Below are positions 1 to 8,344 of a stretch of 32,459 nucleotides of DNA, in pieces. The DNA is from Actinomadura sp. 7K507. Lineage in GTDB: Bacteria; Actinomycetota; Actinomycetes; Streptosporangiales; Streptosporangiaceae. Position 1 is the stretch's first letter; the number at the start of each line of letters is the position of its first letter. The notes beneath the pieces were generated by a model. It saw nothing but the letters and a program-made list of their open reading frames with translations, was not told the DNA's origin and made no database searches. The stretch is from positions 1 through 32,459 of the forward strand of contig NZ_SMKK01000093.1 of NCBI RefSeq assembly GCF_004348425.1. Reading direction: 5' to 3'. A program made the position numbers and the translations under genes.

Positions 1-1
1 G

Positions 2-1000
2 CCGTGGGTGGTGAAGACCGAGGCGGGGGACACCGACCGTTACGACGCGGTCGTGGTCGCCAACGGGCACAACTGGGATCCGCGGTGGCCCGACCCCGCC
101 TACCCGGGCGCGTTCACCGGGACGCAGATGCACGCCCACGGCTACCGGACGCCCGAGGTGTTCCGCGACAAGCGCGTCCTCGTCGTGGGCATGGGGAACT
201 CCGCCATGGACATCGCCGTGGACGCCTCGCACGTCGCGCACGGCCCGGTCCTCCTGTCGGCGCGGCACGGCGTCCACATCGTCCCGAAGTACCTGTTCGG
301 ACGTCCTTCGGACGCGACCGGCGGCGCGCTGGCCGTGCTGCCGTGGCGGGTGCGCCAGCGCGTCGCCGAGACGATGCTGCGGCTCGCGGTCGGGAACCCG
401 CAGGACTACGGCCTGCCTGCGCCGTCGGGCGGCCTTTTCCAGAACCATCCCACGATCAGCGACACGATCCTGCACCGGCTGACCCACGGCGAGGTCGAGG
501 CGCGTCCCGGCATCGAGCGCATGGACGGTGAGAAGGTCGTGTTCACCGGCGGGGCCGCCGATCCCGTGGACGTGATCGTCTGGGCGACGGGCTACCGGGT
601 CACGATCCCGTTCCTGCCGTCCGGGCTGCTGGGGAGCGATCCCGAGCGGCTGCCGCTGTTCAAGCGGGTCTTCCACCTGGACGACCCGAGCCTGGCGTTC
701 GTTGGCCTGATGCAGTCCACGGGGGCGGCGCTGCCCATCGTGGAGGCGCAGGCGAAGCTGGCCGCGGCCTACTTCTCCGGCGCGTACGCGCTGCCGCGCC
801 CGCCGGAGCGGCGGCGGGCCGTCGCCGGGGCCCTGCGCGCCGCGACCGCGCGCTGGGGCGACCGGCGTCCTATGATGCGCGTCGACTTCGACCAGTATGT
901 GGCTGATCTGCCCCGCGAGATGAAGGCCGGCCGGGCCCGGCTCGCGCGGGGCGGCGCACCCCCCTTCACCCCGACGCACCGCGAGGAGACCTCCACATGA
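2..1000 (+). CDS. Flavin-containing monooxygenase, 3' part (5' end outside window)
   Basis: This is the C-terminal two thirds of a class B flavoprotein monooxygenase, which uses FAD and NADPH to oxygenate small organic substrates. The frame is open from the first bases of the window with no start signal, so the FAD-binding N-terminus lies upstream. Visible signatures are YDAVVVANGHNWDPRWP (the usual end of the FAD domain), the NADPH Rossmann motif VVGMGNSAMD, and the late VWATGY motif. It ends in TGA at 998-1000, overlapping the ATG of a mini-ORF, and is followed by an SDR and an MFS transporter on the same strand. Joint work in uptake and oxidation of one substrate is inferred; the substrate is unknown. 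Plant-type FMO, BVMO and N-hydroxylase cannot be told apart without the N-terminus. Confidence 0.85.
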   Translation, partial: PWVVKTEAGDTDRYDAVVVANGHNWDPRWPDPAYPGAFTGTQMHAHGYRTPEVFRDKRVLVVGMGNSAMDIAVDASHVAHGPVLLSARHGVHIVPKYLFGRPSDATGGALAVLPWRVRQRVAETMLRLAVGNPQDYGLPAPSGGLFQNHPTISDTILHRLTHGEVEARPGIERMDGEKVVFTGGAADPVDVIVWATGYRVTIPFLPSGLLGSDPERLPLFKRVFHLDDPSLAFVGLMQSTGAALPIVEAQAKLAAAYFSGAYALPRPPERRRAVAGALRAATARWGDRRPMMRVDFDQYVADLPREMKAGRARLARGGAPPFTPTHREETST

Positions 1001-1044
1001 GCGAAGCGACCCAGGGGCCGGCCCTTCGAAGGGGAGATGCGTGA
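997..1044 (+). CDS. 15-codon mini-ORF bridging monooxygenase and SDR genes
   Basis: A short frame encodes MSEATQGPALRRGDA. Its ATG overlaps the monooxygenase stop (ATGA at 997-1000) and its TGA (1042-1044) overlaps the GTG start of the SDR gene (GTGA at 1041-1044). A GAGGAG ribosome site at 983-988 sits 8 bases before the ATG. The peptide resembles nothing I recognise. It may be a translational relay that carries ribosomes across the gap, or it may be chance. The double overlap and good ribosome site are seen; the relay role is inferred. Confidence 0.4.
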   Translation: MSEATQGPALRRGDA

Positions 1045-1904
1045 GCGGCGCGCGTCCGGCCCCGGCCGGCCGGCCGGGGGGCCGGCGGGACACGAGCGGC
1101 CTGCGGGTCATCGTCACCGGCGCGTCGGGGACGTTCGGCAGAGCGATCAGCACCCGGCTGACCGGTCTCGGCGCTCATGTCGTCGGTCTGGACGTGGCGC
1201 CCGGCCCGGACGATCCCGTGGAGGTCCTCGCCTGCGACGTCACCGACGACGACGCCGTCCCGGTGGCGGTCGGGGCCGCGATCGAGAGGCTGGGCGGGCT
1301 CGACCTGCTCGTCAACAACGCCGGGATCGGCGGCCCCGCCCCGGCCGAGCAGCCGCCCGGCGACGAGGTGCGGCGCCAGCTCGACATCAACCTGCTGGGC
1401 ACCTGGCGGGTGACCGCCGCCTGCGTGGACGCCCTGGTCGAGTCGCGGGGGCGTGTCGTCATGCTGTCCTCGCGGATGGCGGTCATGCAGCTTCCCCTGG
1501 CCGCCGCCTACGGCGCGTCCAAACGTGCACTCGTGGCATATGCGGACGCACTCCGCATGGAGCTCGGAACCCACGTCGGCGTGACATGCGTGTACCCTTC
1601 GGCCGTGCGGAGCCCGATCCATGACTCGACCGCGGCGGCGGGGCTGTCCCTTGAGGGCGTGAGCCGCTACGAACCCCTCGACGGCGTCGTGGACGCCGTG
1701 CTCCACGCCGCCCTTTCCCGCCGCCCGCGCCGCGACGTGACGACGACGCGCCGGGGCGCCGCCGAGTTCTTCCTGGCCAGGCACTTTCCCGCGCTGAGCG
1801 ACCGGATCGTCGCCCGGACCTTCGCCGAACGCGTCCGTTCCGGCGCGTTCAAGGGCGCGGAGCTGGCCGCCGGAGTCGTCGGCCGCCACGCGGGGCGGTC
1901 ATGA
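1041..1904 (+). CDS. Short-chain dehydrogenase/reductase
   Basis: A 287-residue classical SDR that should interconvert an alcohol and a ketone using NAD(P). It shows an N-terminal Rossmann fold with TGASGTFG, NNAG near residue 91, a catalytic serine in VVMLSSRM and the Tyr-x-x-x-Lys pair in AAYGASK. The glycine motif is unusual: the usual TGxxxGxG has Thr where the second conserved Gly is expected. The GTG start is chosen because AAGGGGAG at 1029-1036 lies just upstream and the stop of the preceding mini-ORF overlaps it. The stop overlaps the ATG of the transporter gene (ATGA, 1901-1904), so the genes are cotranslated. Substrate unknown; it probably acts with the neighbouring monooxygenase. 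Confidence 0.85.
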   Translation: MSGARPAPAGRPGGRRDTSGLRVIVTGASGTFGRAISTRLTGLGAHVVGLDVAPGPDDPVEVLACDVTDDDAVPVAVGAAIERLGGLDLLVNNAGIGGPAPAEQPPGDEVRRQLDINLLGTWRVTAACVDALVESRGRVVMLSSRMAVMQLPLAAAYGASKRALVAYADALRMELGTHVGVTCVYPSAVRSPIHDSTAAAGLSLEGVSRYEPLDGVVDAVLHAALSRRPRRDVTTTRRGAAEFFLARHFPALSDRIVARTFAERVRSGAFKGAELAAGVVGRHAGRS

Positions 1905-3253
1905 GCACCGCCGAGACGACGCGGAAGGACACCGCGACCGCGCCCCGCGCCCGCGACCTCGTCGGCTACAGCTCCGGCTCGCTCGGTATGGGCGTGTGGG
2001 TCACCGTCCCCGGGCTGCTGCTGCTCTACTTCATGACGCACACGCTGGGCGTGTCGCCGTTCCTGGCCGGCCTCACCCTGCTGCTGCCGAAGGTCCTCGA
2101 CGCGATCGTGCATCCGTGGTTCGGCTCGCTGTCGGACCGGCAGGCGCGCCGCGACGGGCACCGGCGACGCCTGCTGCGCTGGGGGCTGCTGCTGGCCATC
2201 GCCTGGATCGGGCTGTTCTCGGTGCCGTCCGGCGTCTCCGGCTGGACGGCGGCGCTGTGGGTCGGGTGCTTCTACACCCTCGGCAACGTCCTGTACGCGT
2301 GCTTCCAGGTGCCCTACCTGACGACGCCGTCCGACCTGAAGATCGGGTACCACGAGCGCACCCGCGTGTTCATGTACCGGATGCTGCTGCTGACCGTCGG
2401 CCTGCTCGGCGCCGGTGTCGCGGCCCCGGCCCTGGTGGCGGACGGCGGGCGCGGCGACTACGCCCTCATGTCGGTCGTGTTCGCCGGCTTCCTCGTGGTC
2501 ACGGGCGTCCTCGCGATCGTCTTCATCCGGCGGCTGACCGACCGCTCCGGTTTCCGGATCCCGGACGGAGGGCACGCGCACTCCGTCTTCGACGACCTCC
2601 GGATCACCTGGCGGGACCGCGACTTCCGCACCCTGGCGCTGTCCTACCTGTTCACCGGCACGACCACGCACATCTTCCTCGCGGCGGTGCCTTTCTACAC
2701 CGAGTACAAGTTCGAGGACGAGGGGCTGACGGCGGTGTTCATGGGAGCGTTCCTCGTCCCCGCCGTGATCGCCGGGCCCGTCTGGAAGAAGGTGTCGGAG
2801 CGGACCGGCAAGCAGCGCGCGCTGCTGATCTGCCAGGCGTTCTTCGTCGTCATGCCCCTCGCCCTGTGGCCCGGCGAGGCGCTCGGCGTGGGCCCGACCG
2901 TCGCGGGGATCGCGGTGCTCGGCTGCGCGTTCGCCGGTCTCCAGCTCTTCGCGTTCTCGATGATCCCCGACATCGTGGCCGCCGCCGAGTCCCGGGGGAC
3001 GGCCCGCGCGGGCGCCTACACGGGCGTGTGGACGGCGACCGAGGCGACCGGCACCGCGATCGGCCCCTACGTGTACTCCGCGACCCTCGCGTTGGGCGGT
3101 TTCGTCGCCACGACCGAAGGCCACCGGGTCGCGCAGACGGACTCGGCGCTCACGGCGCTCCTCATCGGCATCACGGTGGTGCCCTCCGCGCTGATGGCGG
3201 TCGCCTTCTTCTTCCAGCGCCGCTTCGCCCTCGACCGCATGGCCGCCCGCTGA
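1901..3253 (+). CDS. MFS transporter, GPH (MelB-like) type
   Basis: A 450-residue polytopic membrane protein with about twelve hydrophobic segments. The stretch VPYLTTPSDLKIGYHERTR matches the conserved loop of glycoside-pentoside-hexuronide:cation symporters (usually PY-x-A-L-...-ERT), and MIPDIVAAAE near residue 350 matches the second conserved GPH block. Family knowledge says cation-coupled import of sugars or other small solutes; many actinobacterial members with oxidoreductase neighbours have no known substrate. The ATG overlaps the SDR stop by four bases. The stop is only 3 bases from the stop of the convergent HEAT-repeat gene, leaving no room for a long terminator. Probably imports the substrate of the upstream oxidoreductases (inference). 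Confidence 0.85.
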   Translation: MSTAETTRKDTATAPRARDLVGYSSGSLGMGVWVTVPGLLLLYFMTHTLGVSPFLAGLTLLLPKVLDAIVHPWFGSLSDRQARRDGHRRRLLRWGLLLAIAWIGLFSVPSGVSGWTAALWVGCFYTLGNVLYACFQVPYLTTPSDLKIGYHERTRVFMYRMLLLTVGLLGAGVAAPALVADGGRGDYALMSVVFAGFLVVTGVLAIVFIRRLTDRSGFRIPDGGHAHSVFDDLRITWRDRDFRTLALSYLFTGTTTHIFLAAVPFYTEYKFEDEGLTAVFMGAFLVPAVIAGPVWKKVSERTGKQRALLICQAFFVVMPLALWPGEALGVGPTVAGIAVLGCAFAGLQLFAFSMIPDIVAAAESRGTARAGAYTGVWTATEATGTAIGPYVYSATLALGGFVATTEGHRVAQTDSALTALLIGITVVPSALMAVAFFFQRRFALDRMAAR

Positions 3254-3256
3254 CGG

Positions 3257-6200
3257 TCACTCCTCCGCGGTGCGGATCCTCCGCGCCCAGAAGACGACGT
3301 CGGGGTCGGTGTGGGCGCGCAGGCCGCGCAGCAGGGCGCGCCAGTCCTCCGGCCAGCCCGCGCGCGGGCCGTGCCCCTCGGCGAGCGCGCAGGCGAACAG
3401 CCCGCCGGCGAGGTCGCCGCGCGCCGCGAGCCGGGCCGCGTGCGGGTGCAGCTCCTCGGGTTCGGGCATGCCCCAGGCGGGGAGGGCGGACGGTCCGACG
3501 GCCAGGGTGTTCGCGGCGTCCCCGGTGGCCAGGGCGCCGAGCCCGGCGCACCGGCCGGCGAGCGCGTCGAGGGCCGGGGCGGCGCCGGGGTCGTCCCAGC
3601 GGAGGGTCGCGGCGGCCAGCTCGATCGCGAGCGGTCCGGGCAGGTGCCCCTCCACCGCGCGGACGGCGCGATCCCCGGTCGTGCGGTTCACGGCGGCGGC
3701 GTCCCGGACGGCGCCGGCCAGCGCGGTCAGCCGCTGGAACGCCGGCCGGTCGCGCTCGTGCCCGGCGTCGGGCGCGGACGGCGCGGCGGCCAGTCCGGCG
3801 GTGGCGGCGCCGAGCTCATCGGCGCCGATGCCGGTCGTCACGCAGGTCACGAGGGCGGACAGCGCCGCTCTCCAGGTGCCCGTCTCGTCCAGGTCGGTGA
3901 CGACACCGGCCAGGACGGCGGGAATGCCGGGGGCCCAGGGCGCCCAGGGGGCCAGGGCGGGCAGCGCCGCCTCGCGGGCCTCCGGGTCGCCGGAGCGCGC
4001 CACCTGCAGCACGAGCGCGGCGTAACGGGCGCGGAACCGCTCCTCCACGAGCACGGGCGGCGTCCCCAGCACCTGTCGAGCGAGGTCACGCGGGCCTTGC
4101 GCCGCCTCGGCCAGGATCCGCTGCGCGACCGGTTCCTGAAGGTGCTCGCGGGCGGCCGAGGCGATCGCGGCGCGCACGTCCCGGTGCTGGTCCGGGTCGT
4201 CCCATGCCGCCGCGACGATGTCCAGGGCGCCCGGCACCCGGTTGCGGAGCAGGATCCGCACGGCCTCCTTGCGTGCTGTGATCTTGCCGTCCCGCAGCAC
4301 CGGCCGGAGCATCGCCGACAGCGCCGACGGCGGGATGAACCGCGCCGCGCGGGCCGCCGCGTAGACGGCGACGTGGGCGTCGTCCGACTCGGCGCGGGTC
4401 AGCAGCTCTGGCAGGACCTCCTGCGGGGAGCAGGTCCACGGGAGCGCGGTGAGCGCGGCGCGCCGGATGTAGGGGTCGCCGGAGCCGAAGTAGGGCCGCA
4501 GGCTCTCCGCGTCCGTGCCGGGGATGCGCGCCATGGTCGAGACGGCGCTCGCCCTGCCGGTGTCGGGTGCCTCCTCGTCCGCCGCCACCCGTGCCAGGAG
4601 AGCGCGGTAGGTCTCGCGCTGCCGGGCGGTCCAGCGGCCCGCCCAGGCCGGGTCGAGGCGCGGCACGTAGGTGACATCGGGGCGGCGGAACCGTCCGGCC
4701 GGGGTGTTCTCGGTCAGGACGAGGTGCAGGAGGTCCGTGCGCTCGCGGGCGACGGTGGCCAGGACGGCCGGGACGGCGACCGCCGAGGGGTCCCGGGCGA
4801 CGACCTGCCCGGCCCGTTCGGCGCGGGTTCCGGGCGCGGCGAGCCACAGCGTGATCGCCTGGGTGAGGACGCCGTCGTCGCGGGCGTCGAGTGCCGCTTC
4901 GAGCGCGTCCTGCACGACCGGGACGTGGTGGGCGCGGCGGCGCAGCGCCCGGGCGAGCAGCAGCGCGAGCCGGTGGTCGTCGCGCCGTGCGCCCGCCTCC
5001 AGGCGGGGCGCCAGCGTCGCCGCCAGCCGGTGCTCCTGCCCGCGCCGCAGGGCGTGGTCGAGCCTGCCGAAGACGAGCGACCCCGTGCTGCCGGCGAGCC
5101 GTTCGACGAGCTCCAGGCCGGGCGTCAGCAGGTCCGCGTCGTCGCGCACCGCGCCCTGGCGGCACAGTGCCGCGGCGAGCCGGCCGATCTGGTGGCGGGT
5201 CATGTGGGACAGGTCGCGGGCGTTCAGCGCGTCGTCCGCGAACCGGTTGATCACCGCCGCGTGCCCGGCGCGCCACAGGCCCTCCGGGACGGAGGCCAGC
5301 GCGTTCAGCGCGCTGTACCGGACGGGATCCTGCTCGTTGCGCAGCCGCCCGAACGACTCCAGCGCCGCGGCCAGCGTCGCGGGGTCGCCGGAGCGTGCGG
5401 CGCACCGGATGAGCAGCGCGTAGCCGGTGGCGCGCTCGTCGGCGTCCTGCCTGCGGATCAGCTCGCCCAGTACCGGCAGGGCCTCCTCGTACGGCAGGAA
5501 GGACGCGGCGGACCACGTCCGCGGCGGCGCCTCGGCGACCTTGCGCAGGCCCATCATGCGGCGCGCCTCCCGGAACCGCAGGGCGCGGGGCAGGACCTCC
5601 ATCAGGTCCGCGTCGAGCACGGCGGCGCCGCGGTCGACACCACTCATCGCCGCCTCGAACACCGCTTCGCGGCGGCTCGGCGGGAAGGCCTTCAGCAGCC
5701 GCCGCAGCACGTCCCCGTGCTCCCGGACGGCGCGTGCGACGGCGGCGAGGTCGTCGTCGCCGAAACGGGCCAGCCGGTCCCGGACGGACCTGCGGTACAG
5801 CAGGGTGCGCAGGTCCGCGCGGTGCTCATCGGCCAGCAGAAGATCGAGCATGCGGCGGGGCTCGGCGTCCAGGAGCGCACCGGCCAGGGGGTGCAGCGCC
5901 TGGGGCAGCGGCCGGGTGGCGCAGTGGCGCTCCAGCAGCCGGACGACCCGGCCGGGGTCGTGGCGCAGCGCCGCGGCGACACCGGGCGCGTGGCGGAACC
6001 ACCAGGCGTCCCGCGTTCCCTCGGGGAGGCCGTCCAGGCTCCGCTCCGCGTGGCCGAGCATGGCCTCCGGGTGGGAGCGGCCCAGCGAGGTCCAGTTCCC
6101 GACGGCGTGACCGATCCGGCCGATCCACTCGGTGACGGCGCGCGGGCCACAGGTGGGCAGGAGCGTCGCCGCCTCACGGTCGCCCCACCGCTCGGCGACC

Positions 6201-6592
6201 GGCCCGATGAGCGCGTCGGCCAGGTCGCCGCGCCGCCGCGCCCGGACGGACTCGTAGAGCGCCGCGCGCACCGCCGCCGGCGCGTCCTCCAGCCCGGCGA
6301 GGAAACGCTCGGAACCTTCGACGTACCGGACCGCCAGCCGGGTGGCCTGAGCCGCCAGCTCGGCGTCCGCGTCCCGCGTCGCGCTCACGATGTGCGCCAG
6401 CGACGCCTCGTCCCGGACCGCGGACGCGGCGAACAGCGCGAGCGACCGCTCGTAGTGGCCGCGCCGGCCCAGGTCGTCCAGCAGCTCGGCGAGCGCGGGA
6501 TCGCCGGAGAGGCCGCGCAGATCCGCCAGCCGGCGGCAGCGGGCCTTGAACGGCAGGGGCTCGATCTCGGTCAGCAGGTCGTCGGCGCGCAT
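3257..6592 (-). CDS. Large HEAT-repeat-like protein (1111 aa)
   Basis: A 1111-residue, leucine/alanine-rich, almost entirely helical protein without signal peptide or membrane segment. The middle and C-terminal parts show helical-pair repeats with the HEAT look, for example the block around GSGDPYIRRAALTALPW and the following VYAAARAARFI and ARKEAVRILL segments, each about 35-40 residues apart. Such solenoids bind proteins; no catalytic motif was seen. The ATG has AGGA about 9 bases upstream, and a GGATC-GGC-GATCC palindrome (6609-6621) lies in the leader. It stands alone, convergent with the transporter gene. It resembles the helical N-termini of the DUF4132 proteins at 18346-23165 only in general character, so a functional link is speculative. 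Function unknown. Confidence 0.8.
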   Translation of the reverse strand: MRADDLLTEIEPLPFKARCRRLADLRGLSGDPALAELLDDLGRRGHYERSLALFAASAVRDEASLAHIVSATRDADAELAAQATRLAVRYVEGSERFLAGLEDAPAAVRAALYESVRARRRGDLADALIGPVAERWGDREAATLLPTCGPRAVTEWIGRIGHAVGNWTSLGRSHPEAMLGHAERSLDGLPEGTRDAWWFRHAPGVAAALRHDPGRVVRLLERHCATRPLPQALHPLAGALLDAEPRRMLDLLLADEHRADLRTLLYRRSVRDRLARFGDDDLAAVARAVREHGDVLRRLLKAFPPSRREAVFEAAMSGVDRGAAVLDADLMEVLPRALRFREARRMMGLRKVAEAPPRTWSAASFLPYEEALPVLGELIRRQDADERATGYALLIRCAARSGDPATLAAALESFGRLRNEQDPVRYSALNALASVPEGLWRAGHAAVINRFADDALNARDLSHMTRHQIGRLAAALCRQGAVRDDADLLTPGLELVERLAGSTGSLVFGRLDHALRRGQEHRLAATLAPRLEAGARRDDHRLALLLARALRRRAHHVPVVQDALEAALDARDDGVLTQAITLWLAAPGTRAERAGQVVARDPSAVAVPAVLATVARERTDLLHLVLTENTPAGRFRRPDVTYVPRLDPAWAGRWTARQRETYRALLARVAADEEAPDTGRASAVSTMARIPGTDAESLRPYFGSGDPYIRRAALTALPWTCSPQEVLPELLTRAESDDAHVAVYAAARAARFIPPSALSAMLRPVLRDGKITARKEAVRILLRNRVPGALDIVAAAWDDPDQHRDVRAAIASAAREHLQEPVAQRILAEAAQGPRDLARQVLGTPPVLVEERFRARYAALVLQVARSGDPEAREAALPALAPWAPWAPGIPAVLAGVVTDLDETGTWRAALSALVTCVTTGIGADELGAATAGLAAAPSAPDAGHERDRPAFQRLTALAGAVRDAAAVNRTTGDRAVRAVEGHLPGPLAIELAAATLRWDDPGAAPALDALAGRCAGLGALATGDAANTLAVGPSALPAWGMPEPEELHPHAARLAARGDLAGGLFACALAEGHGPRAGWPEDWRALLRGLRAHTDPDVVFWARRIRTAEE

Positions 6593-6777
6593 GGTGCGCC
6601 ATCCTGCCGGATCGGCGATCCCTCTTCACACCGATTTACACCGGTTCGGCCGCCTCGTGCCCGGGACGCGATGCGGCGACCTGCTCCGCCGGCGTGCGGA
6701 CGCGCGGCTCCCGTTCGTCGTCGTGGCCGGCGACGAACGGGGCCTCGTTGCAGGAAACGCGGAACAGCGCGACGGCG

Positions 6778-8211
6778 TCAGGCGGGGTGGGGGATGGACT
6801 TGTGTTCGAGGTAGGCGTGGAGGCCTTCGGGGCCGAGTTCGCGGCCGAGGCCGCTGTTCTTGTAGCCGCCGAAGGGGGTGTTCGGGTCGAGGGTGTACAT
6901 GTTGACGCCGCAGCTGCCGGTGCGGATGCGGCGGGCGACCTCGACGCCGTGGCCGGCGTCGGACGTCCAGACCGAGCCGCCGAGGCCGTACTCGCTGTCG
7001 TTGGCGATCTTGATGGCGTCGGCCTCGTCGTCGTAGGGGATCAGGACGAGCACCGGGCCGAAGATCTCTTCGCGGGCGATGCGCATGTCGTTGCCGACGT
7101 CGCCGAAGACGGTGGGGGCGACGTACCAGCCGCGGTCGTGGGGGCGGTTCAGGCCGCCGGTGATCACCTTGGCGCCCTCGTCCTGGCCGATGCGGATGTA
7201 GTTCTCCACCCGTTCCTGCTGCCGCTTGGCGACCAGGGGGCCGATCTCGGTGCCGTAGTCGGAGGGCTCGCCGACGTTGAGGCCGCCGACCATGGTGGCG
7301 AGGGCGTCGGCGACCTCGTCGTAGCGGCGGCGGGACGCGAGGATGCGGGTCTGCGCGGCGCACGCCTGGCCGTTGTTCATCAGCGAGGCCAGCTTGAAGC
7401 CCTCGATGGTGCTCGCGAGGTCGGCGTCGTCCAGGATGATCGCGGCGGACTTGCCGCCGAGTTCCAGCGTGACGCGCTTGAGCTGCTCGCCGCAGACCGC
7501 GCCGATCTTGCGTCCGGCGGCGGTGGAGCCGGTGAAGGACACCTTGTCGACGTCCGGGTGCGCGACGAGGTGCGCGCCGGCCTCGCGTCCGGCCGGGACG
7601 ATGTTGACGACCCCGTCCGGGATCCCGGCCTCCTTGATCCACTCGGCGAGCAGGAAGGTGTCCAGGGGCGTCTCGGGGGACGGCTTGGCCACGACGGTGC
7701 AGCCGGCGATGAGGGCGGGGGCGAGCTTGAGCATGAGCGTGAACTGCGGGACGTTCCACGGGACGATCGCGGCGACGACGCCCACGGGCTCCTGGGTCAC
7801 GGTGACCGGGCCCAGCATGCCCTGCCGCTCTTCCTCCCAGGTGTAGGTGGCGGCGAGGTCCACGTAGTACTGCAGCACCATCTGCGGGATGGCGGCCTGC
7901 CCGAACACCGAGAACATGATGGGCGAGCCCATCTCGGCGGTGACGAGGTCGGCCATCTCCTGCTGCCGCTCGGCGTAGATCGCGGAGAGCCGGCCGACGA
8001 TCTCGGCGCGCTCGGCGGGCGTCATCCGGGGCCAGGGGCCCTCGTCGAACGCGCGCCGCGCCGCCGCGACCGCCGCGTCGATGTCGGCCTCGGTGCCGTC
8101 GGGTACCCGTCCGATGACCTCTTCGGTGTGGGGGGAGATGACGTCGATCGTGCCGGTGCCGGCCGGTGCGGCCCATTCGCCGCCGATGAACAGCCGATCG
8201 TGCTCGCGCAT
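6778..8211 (-). CDS. Aldehyde dehydrogenase (NAD(P)-dependent)
   Basis: A 477-residue ALDH-superfamily enzyme, oxidising an aldehyde to its acid in the cytoplasm. Hallmarks are PWNVPQF near 151, the cofactor motif FTGSTAAG near 226, the general base Glu250 in LELGGKS, the catalytic Cys284 in NNGQACAAQ, and EEIFGPV near 381. All key residues are present and the length is normal for the family. The start is placed at the ATG encoding MREHDRLFIGGEW because AGGAGG lies 9 bases upstream and ALDH homology begins there; the frame is open for 45 more codons upstream but these look non-coding. It is divergent from the thioredoxin-fold gene at 8345, sharing a 133-base region with a palindrome. Substrate unknown; it resembles the betaine/geranial aldehyde dehydrogenase-like group used in catabolism. 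Confidence 0.9.
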   Translation of the reverse strand: MREHDRLFIGGEWAAPAGTGTIDVISPHTEEVIGRVPDGTEADIDAAVAAARRAFDEGPWPRMTPAERAEIVGRLSAIYAERQQEMADLVTAEMGSPIMFSVFGQAAIPQMVLQYYVDLAATYTWEEERQGMLGPVTVTQEPVGVVAAIVPWNVPQFTLMLKLAPALIAGCTVVAKPSPETPLDTFLLAEWIKEAGIPDGVVNIVPAGREAGAHLVAHPDVDKVSFTGSTAAGRKIGAVCGEQLKRVTLELGGKSAAIILDDADLASTIEGFKLASLMNNGQACAAQTRILASRRRYDEVADALATMVGGLNVGEPSDYGTEIGPLVAKRQQERVENYIRIGQDEGAKVITGGLNRPHDRGWYVAPTVFGDVGNDMRIAREEIFGPVLVLIPYDDEADAIKIANDSEYGLGGSVWTSDAGHGVEVARRIRTGSCGVNMYTLDPNTPFGGYKNSGLGRELGPEGLHAYLEHKSIPHPA

Positions 8212-8304
8212 GCTGCCGTGCCTCCTGCTCGACGGTCCAGTTGGATGACCGAGTGCTTGCTTGGGCCCAGCATGGCACGGGCTCCGGGCGTGGTGGAAGA
8301 GGAA

Positions 8305-8320
8305 TGAGACTCGCGTCTCA
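8305..8320. promoter_or_regulatory. Palindromic operator candidate TGAGAC-N4-GTCTCA
   Basis: A perfect 6-base inverted repeat with a 4-base centre lies in the divergent region between the ALDH gene and the thioredoxin-fold gene. It sits where the -35 region of the rightward promoter would fall, 12 bases before the TATAAC box. The geometry resembles operators of TetR-type repressors. No regulator gene is adjacent, so the cognate protein is unknown. Confidence 0.4.
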
Positions 8321-8332
8321 CCTCCCGTCCGA

Positions 8333-8338
8333 TATAAC
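8333..8338 (+). promoter_or_regulatory. Putative -10 box TATAAC, leaderless start of 8345 gene
   Basis: TATAAC is followed by six bases and then the ATG at 8345, and no ribosome-binding site precedes that ATG. The spacing would put the transcription start on or next to the start codon, as in leaderless actinobacterial mRNAs. The last base is C instead of the preferred T. No convincing -35 was seen. Confidence 0.4.
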
Positions 8339-8344
8339 CGGCTC

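Noticed and set aside
3311..6814. Plus-strand open frame of more than 1100 codons opposite the HEAT-repeat gene
   Set aside because: Product is Arg/Gly/Gln-rich with no family resemblance; it is the expected GC-rich antisense shadow of a gene with G/C third positions.
8235..8262. Imperfect repeat around AAGCAAGCACT as a KstR2- or FadR-like operator
   Set aside because: The two halves do not match well enough as an inverted repeat; the TGAGAC palindrome is the stronger candidate.
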